A stretch of DNA of 64,000 bases, from NCBI GenBank assembly GCA_030149245.1, contig JASBRX010000022.1:101813-165812 (forward strand). Reading direction: 5' to 3'. Below the pieces are notes generated by a model. The model had not been told where the DNA came from. It was given only the letters and a program-made list of their open reading frames with translations, and ran no database searches. Of this stretch, positions 59,843-64,000 are shown one piece after another. Source of the DNA: Sphingomonas bacterium (GTDB lineage: Bacteria; Pseudomonadota; Alphaproteobacteria; Sphingomonadales; Sphingomonadaceae). Positions within the stretch are counted from its first letter, which is position 1. Each line of letters starts with the position of its first letter. The translations under genes were made by a program, and so were the position numbers.

Positions 59843-61798
59843 TCAGAAGGCGTCCCACTCGTCGGCTCCGGCCGCCTGCGCGACCGCCGCCGATCCGTTC
59901 GCCACCGGCAGCGCCTTGACCGGCGAACGATAGGCGGCGGGCCTGGCCTCCGCCTTTGCGACCGGCTTTGCGGCGGGCTTGGGGGCGGGGCTCATGGCCT
60001 TGGCGCGCGGGGCCGGGGCGGGCGCCGGGGCGCGGGCAGGGGCCGCATTGCCGATGTTGAACCGGCCCGACTGTTCGGTCAGCGCGGTCACTTCGTTCGA
60101 CAGGTTGCGCGCCGCGGCCGAGGTTTGCTCGACCATCGCAGCATTCTGCTGGGTCGACTGGTCCATCGCCAGGATCGCGGTCGAGATCTGGGTGATCGCC
60201 GTCGATTGTGCCTGATTGTCCGCCGCCATCTGGCCGAGCAGCGCATGGACCTCGCTGACATCGCCCGAGATATCGACCAGCGCGCCATCGACCCTTTGCA
60301 CAGCGTCCACCGCCGAACCGATATCGGTGCGGGTCATGGTGAGCTGCTCGCGCGCACGCCCGGCCTCTTCCTCGGCGCGCATCGCCAGCGCGGAGACGAG
60401 GTCGGCGACGACTGCAAAGCCGCGGCCTGCCTCGCCGGCGCGGCCAGCCTCGACGGCGGCGTTCATGGCGAGAACCCGGGTCTGGAACGCGATCTTGTCG
60501 AGGCCTTCGATCACGTCGTCGATGCCCTTGGCACTGTCGGCGACGCGGGTCATTGCCTGGGTCGCCTCTCCGGCCACCGCGCGGCCCGATGCGACCACCG
60601 CGATCGCACCATCGGCGCGCGCGACGGTGCGCGCCGCCGCGTCGGCGGTCTGGCGCAGGCGATCGTTCATCTGCGTGACCGCGGCGGAGGTTTGCTCCAG
60701 ACTCGCGGCATTGCCTTCGGTCCGGCGCGCAAGATCGTCGGACGCCTGCGCGATCTCGCTCGATCCGGTATGGATCGCGCGCGACCGCTCCACGACGGTC
60801 CCGATCAGCGCGCGCAAGCTCGCGAGCGCATCGTTGAAATTGGTTTTGAGCTGGACATAGCCTTCCGGAAAGGCATCGGTGATATCCGCGGCGAGATCGC
60901 CGCGTGCGACCGTCTCCAGTCGCCGGCTGAGCGCGTCCACCACCTGCTGCTGCTCGGCCTCGACGCGCCGGGTTTCGGCCTGGGCCATTTGCTTTGCAAT
61001 CGCGGTCTCGCGGAACACATCGACCGCCTGCGCCATCTCGCCAATCTCGTCGCGACGGTCGAGCCCGGCGACCTCGACCCGGTTGTCGCCCTGCGCCAGC
61101 GCCCGCATCGCCTGTTGCAGGCGGGTCAGCGGACGGCTGATGCTGCTGCGCGAGACGAGCAGCGCGAGCGCGGCGCCAGCAAGAACGGCGAGCAGTGCGA
61201 CGACAAGCATCGTCCGCTCGGTCCATTTGACAGCTGCGGCCAGTTCCTCGGTCGCGGCGTCGCTGGCATCGACCCGCGCATAGGTGAGTTCGGAGATCCC
61301 GTCGGCCAGCGCCCCGAGTTCCTTGTCGGCGCTCAGCACCAGTGCCTGCGCTTACTCGCGGCGCCCGGCGAGCCCCAGTTCGACCGCCTGCGCCGACAGC
61401 CGATGGACCTGCGCATAGCGCGCCTTGAGCGCGGTAACCTCATCCTTCAGCCGGGGATCTGACTCCACCGCGTCGTCGAAATTCTTCTCGCCGCGGCCAT
61501 AGCCCTTGGTCAGCGTTTCGGGCAGCTTGCGCGCGTCTTCGCTCTGCGGGTCAAAGGCAAGCGCGCGCGATGCGGTATAGACCTGTTCGATCGCGCGGCG
61601 ATTGGCGCGCGCGATATCGGTATTGGCGGGAAGATCGGCGGTGACCAATGCGCGATATCCGGTGTCGATCCGGTCGACCAGGCTGATGCTCCAGAACCCG
61701 ACGCCAAGCGTGATCGCGCCGAGAAACAGGATGAGCGCGGCCATTTTGGTCGCGATCTTGAGATTGTTGAACTGCGTCACGACGCTGTATTTCCCCAT
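59843..61798 (-). pseudogene. Methyl-accepting chemotaxis protein interrupted by an in-frame stop
   Basis: The frame from ATG 61798 encodes an N-terminal membrane helix (MAALILFLGAITLGVGFWSI) and a four-helix-type sensor region of 148 residues, then meets a TAA at 61352-61354. The same frame continues without shift: four codons later a GTG could restart (61339), followed by the rest of the sensor, a second helix (TMLVVALLAVLAGAALALLVS), a HAMP domain (RPLTRLQQAMRALAQGDNRVEV) and the MCP signalling domain with the hairpin tip IDDVIEGLDKIAFQTRVLAMNAAVEAGRAGEAGRGFAVVA, then an Ala/Pro-rich linker and a terminal DEWDAF. A single base change explains the break. The gene may be dead, or make a truncated receptor, or the base may be a sequencing error. 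Confidence 0.85.
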
Positions 61799-62093
61799 GG
61801 GTCGAACGTTGGATGCCGCGGGCGCGGCGTGTCGCTCAACTGTAGAGGAGAAAATGGGCTTCCGGCGTCGCTAACCCTCTAAATTGCGTGCTTTTTTTGA
61901 CTTTTCGCGGATGCAGAAACTGCATGAGTGATACGCAGTGCGGAGCCGGGATTCGTCGGGATACGTGCCAAGTCTCAACAAATGCTTGAACATCGTAATG
62001 ACCCCTATCGGGTCGCAAATCGCGGCCAGTATCAGTGATGGGGGGCGCGGCCCGTCTATAATGGGGACGAGATTTCACTTTAGGGACGCTGGA

Positions 62094-63467
62094 ATGAACG
62101 GGCTGTTCAACATCATGTCAGGCGCCGCGGCGGTCGCGTTGCTCATCGGCGGCGCCGGGTCCGCCCGCGCGGGAAGCTCGGACGACACCGATAGGTCCGG
62201 CTTCTCGATCGAAGGCAGCGTCCGTGCGCGCGGCGAGGTCGTGGACGGTCAGGTCCGCCCGACCGCGCCGGAAAGCGACGCGATGCTGTCATTCCGCACG
62301 CTGATTACCGCCAGCTATGATTTCGGTGGGGTCCATCTGACCGCAGAGCTGGACGACGCGCGCAGCTATTTCCAGAACAGCCGGTCGTCGGCAGGGACCA
62401 GCGAAGTCAATGCGCTCGAACCGCTTCAGGCCTATCTTGGCGTCGATCTCGGCGCGATTGCCGGACAGCAGGGTGAGGGCGTGGTGCGCGTGGGCCGCTT
62501 CACCACCTCGTCGGGATCGGGCCGCCTGCTCGATCGCCCCGACTGGTCGAATTCGCCCAACAGCTTCCTCGGCATCGATGCCGAATGGACCAGCGCGCGC
62601 GGCGACCGGGTCTTCCTGCTCGCGACGCGGCTGTTCGACAAGCTGCCTTCCGATCGCGCATCGATCGAGGACAATGAGGTCGAGCTGGACCGCGCCAATG
62701 CCGGGCTGCATTTCTGGGGCGGGTCGTTCACCCGCGCCAAGCTGGTCGCCGGTGCCAATGCCGAAATCTTCGCCTTCTGGCTCGACGAGCGCGACCGGGC
62801 CGGCCGGATGACCCGCGACCGCGATCTCGTCACCTTTGGCGGTCGCGTGAACCGCGAACCCGCCAAGGGCGCGTTCGACTTCGAGATCGAGGGTGCGCTT
62901 CAGCACGGCACCACCCGCGCCACGACGTCGGCTAGCGACCTGCTCGACCGCAAGGTGCGCGCAGGGATGGGCAATGTCGCGATCGGCTATAGCTTCGCGA
63001 CGGGCTGGACGCCGCGCGTGACCGCGTTCGTCAGCTATGCGAGCGGCGCCACCGGCGGGACCGACTATCGTCGCTTCGACCCGCTGTTCGGCGGGCGCCG
63101 CGGCGATTTCGGCCCGATCAGCCTGTACGGCCCGCTCAGCTGGTCGAACATCGTCAGCCCGGGCGTTTCGGTTGAGGGCAAGCCGAGCAAGAAATGGGAT
63201 TTCGCGGTCAAGGCGCGCAAGCTGTTCCTCGCATCGGCGACCGACAGCTTTGCCTCCACCTCGGTCCGCGACGCGACCGGCGCGTCGGGCCGCGATGCCG
63301 GGTTCCAGGTCGAAGGCCGGGTGCGCAACTGGCTGGTGCCGAAACGCCTGCGTGTCGAGGCGGGTGCCGCCCTTCTCGCCAAGGGCCGTTTCCTCACCGA
63401 CGCGCCCAACGCGCCCGCGACCGGCGACATGCGCTTCGGCTATCTGACGCTTTCGAGCTTTTTCTGA
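62094..63467 (+). CDS. Alginate-export-type outer membrane porin
   Basis: A 457-residue protein with a signal peptide (MNGLFNIMSGAAAVALLIGGAGSARA) and a barrel-like pattern of alternating residues with many aromatic ends, ending LTLSSFF with a C-terminal Phe. The central part (YLGVDLGAIAGQQGEGVVRVGRFTTSSGSGRLLDRPDWSNSPNSFLGIDAEW) resembles the alginate export (AlgE-like) domain found in many sphingomonad porins. The start ATG at 62094 was chosen because the signal peptide begins there; codons upstream are not coding-like. Cargo is unknown. The 295-bp gap before it (61799-62093) shows no gene. Confidence 0.8.
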   Translation: MNGLFNIMSGAAAVALLIGGAGSARAGSSDDTDRSGFSIEGSVRARGEVVDGQVRPTAPESDAMLSFRTLITASYDFGGVHLTAELDDARSYFQNSRSSAGTSEVNALEPLQAYLGVDLGAIAGQQGEGVVRVGRFTTSSGSGRLLDRPDWSNSPNSFLGIDAEWTSARGDRVFLLATRLFDKLPSDRASIEDNEVELDRANAGLHFWGGSFTRAKLVAGANAEIFAFWLDERDRAGRMTRDRDLVTFGGRVNREPAKGAFDFEIEGALQHGTTRATTSASDLLDRKVRAGMGNVAIGYSFATGWTPRVTAFVSYASGATGGTDYRRFDPLFGGRRGDFGPISLYGPLSWSNIVSPGVSVEGKPSKKWDFAVKARKLFLASATDSFASTSVRDATGASGRDAGFQVEGRVRNWLVPKRLRVEAGAALLAKGRFLTDAPNAPATGDMRFGYLTLSSFF

Positions 63468-63512
63468 CGGGGCGGGGAGGGGCAGCCCTCCTCTCCACGC
63501 GCCAACAAAAAA

Positions 63513-63540
63513 GCCGCCGCCCGATTTCCCGGGCGGCGGC
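63513..63540. terminator. Bidirectional rho-independent terminator
   Basis: GCCGCCGCCCG / CGGGCGGCGGC stem, with AAAAAA on the left and TTTTTT on the right, between the converging porin and rpoC genes. Confidence 0.92.
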
Positions 63541-63576
63541 ATTTTTTGTGTCAGCGCAATGCGCTGAACCGGGCGA

Positions 63577-64000
<424 letters not shown>

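Noticed and set aside
61352..61354. Recoding (selenocysteine or pyrrolysine) at the chemoreceptor stop
   Set aside because: The codon is TAA, which is not used for either residue, and no matching structure or genes are present.
61862..62093. Small gene or RNA before the porin
   Set aside because: Reading frames here have no ribosome-binding site or family pattern, and no convincing stem-loop with a T-tract is present.

Overview
The window is high-GC DNA from an alphaproteobacterium, most likely a sphingomonad (Sphingomonas or a relative). The evidence is: a non-phosphorylative L-rhamnose pathway whose genes match the Sphingomonas LRA1/2/3/5/6 set, several large TonB-dependent receptors without SusD partners, many GTG/TTG starts with 4-bp stop/start overlaps, and dispersed CCTCCCCC-type palindromic repeats between genes. 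All assignments are from reading the sequence; no database search was run.

About 55 kb (1-55664) is one large plant cell wall polysaccharide utilisation region. From left to right: (i) 1-10821, + strand: sugar isomerase-like fragment, L-lactate dehydrogenase, L-rhamnose dehydrogenase, GH140 (apiosidase-type) hydrolase, L-rhamnonate dehydratase, 2,4-diketo-3-deoxy-rhamnonate hydrolase, its partner dehydrogenase, lactonase and a GH78 rhamnosidase. (ii) 10921-17430: TonB receptor, MFS transporter, an enolase-superfamily enzyme, a GntR/FCD regulator and a mutarotase. (iii) 17520-24268: a seven-gene + strand operon with a CoA-transferase, an enoyl-CoA hydratase, a solute-binding-protein-like protein without a signal peptide, a 2-hydroxyacid dehydrogenase and a glycerate-kinase-like protein. 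I cannot assign it to a known pathway, and it is the best candidate for an undescribed system. (iv) 24330-33768: two paralogous GH28 enzymes, GH2, a beta-helix protein (possible GH141), and L-fucose catabolic dehydrogenases. (v) 33938-43392: ketoglutarate-semialdehyde-type dehydrogenase, another enolase-superfamily enzyme, a second GntR/FCD regulator and a hexuronate operon (transporter, RraA-like, split UxaA, SDR, UxaC). (vi) 43650-55664: third GH28, second TonB receptor, IclR regulator, GH29, CE15-like esterase, GH79 and GH95.

The enzymes suggest attack on pectin rich in L-rhamnose, L-fucose, apiose and uronic acids, as in rhamnogalacturonan I/II. Deoxysugars would be oxidised to pyruvate plus L-lactate, and L-lactate dehydrogenase would feed pyruvate. 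Uronates would go through UxaC and UxaA toward 2-keto-3-deoxygluconate; the later enzymes are not in the window. Two recurring palindromes, ATCATAATATGTATGAT-like and CCTGTCTTACAGG, lie at the promoters and probably are the operators of the two GntR/FCD regulators.

The right end (55703-64000) is different: a 3' remnant of comM fused closely to a 5'-truncated DUF805 gene (a deletion or insertion scar), a PepSY protein and siderophore-type TonB receptor pair with a Fur-like box, a chemoreceptor gene broken by an in-frame stop codon, an alginate-export-type porin, and the 3' end of rpoC, which anchors the region in the core chromosome. No RNA genes, insertion sequences, CRISPR array or gene-free stretch above 300 bp were seen.
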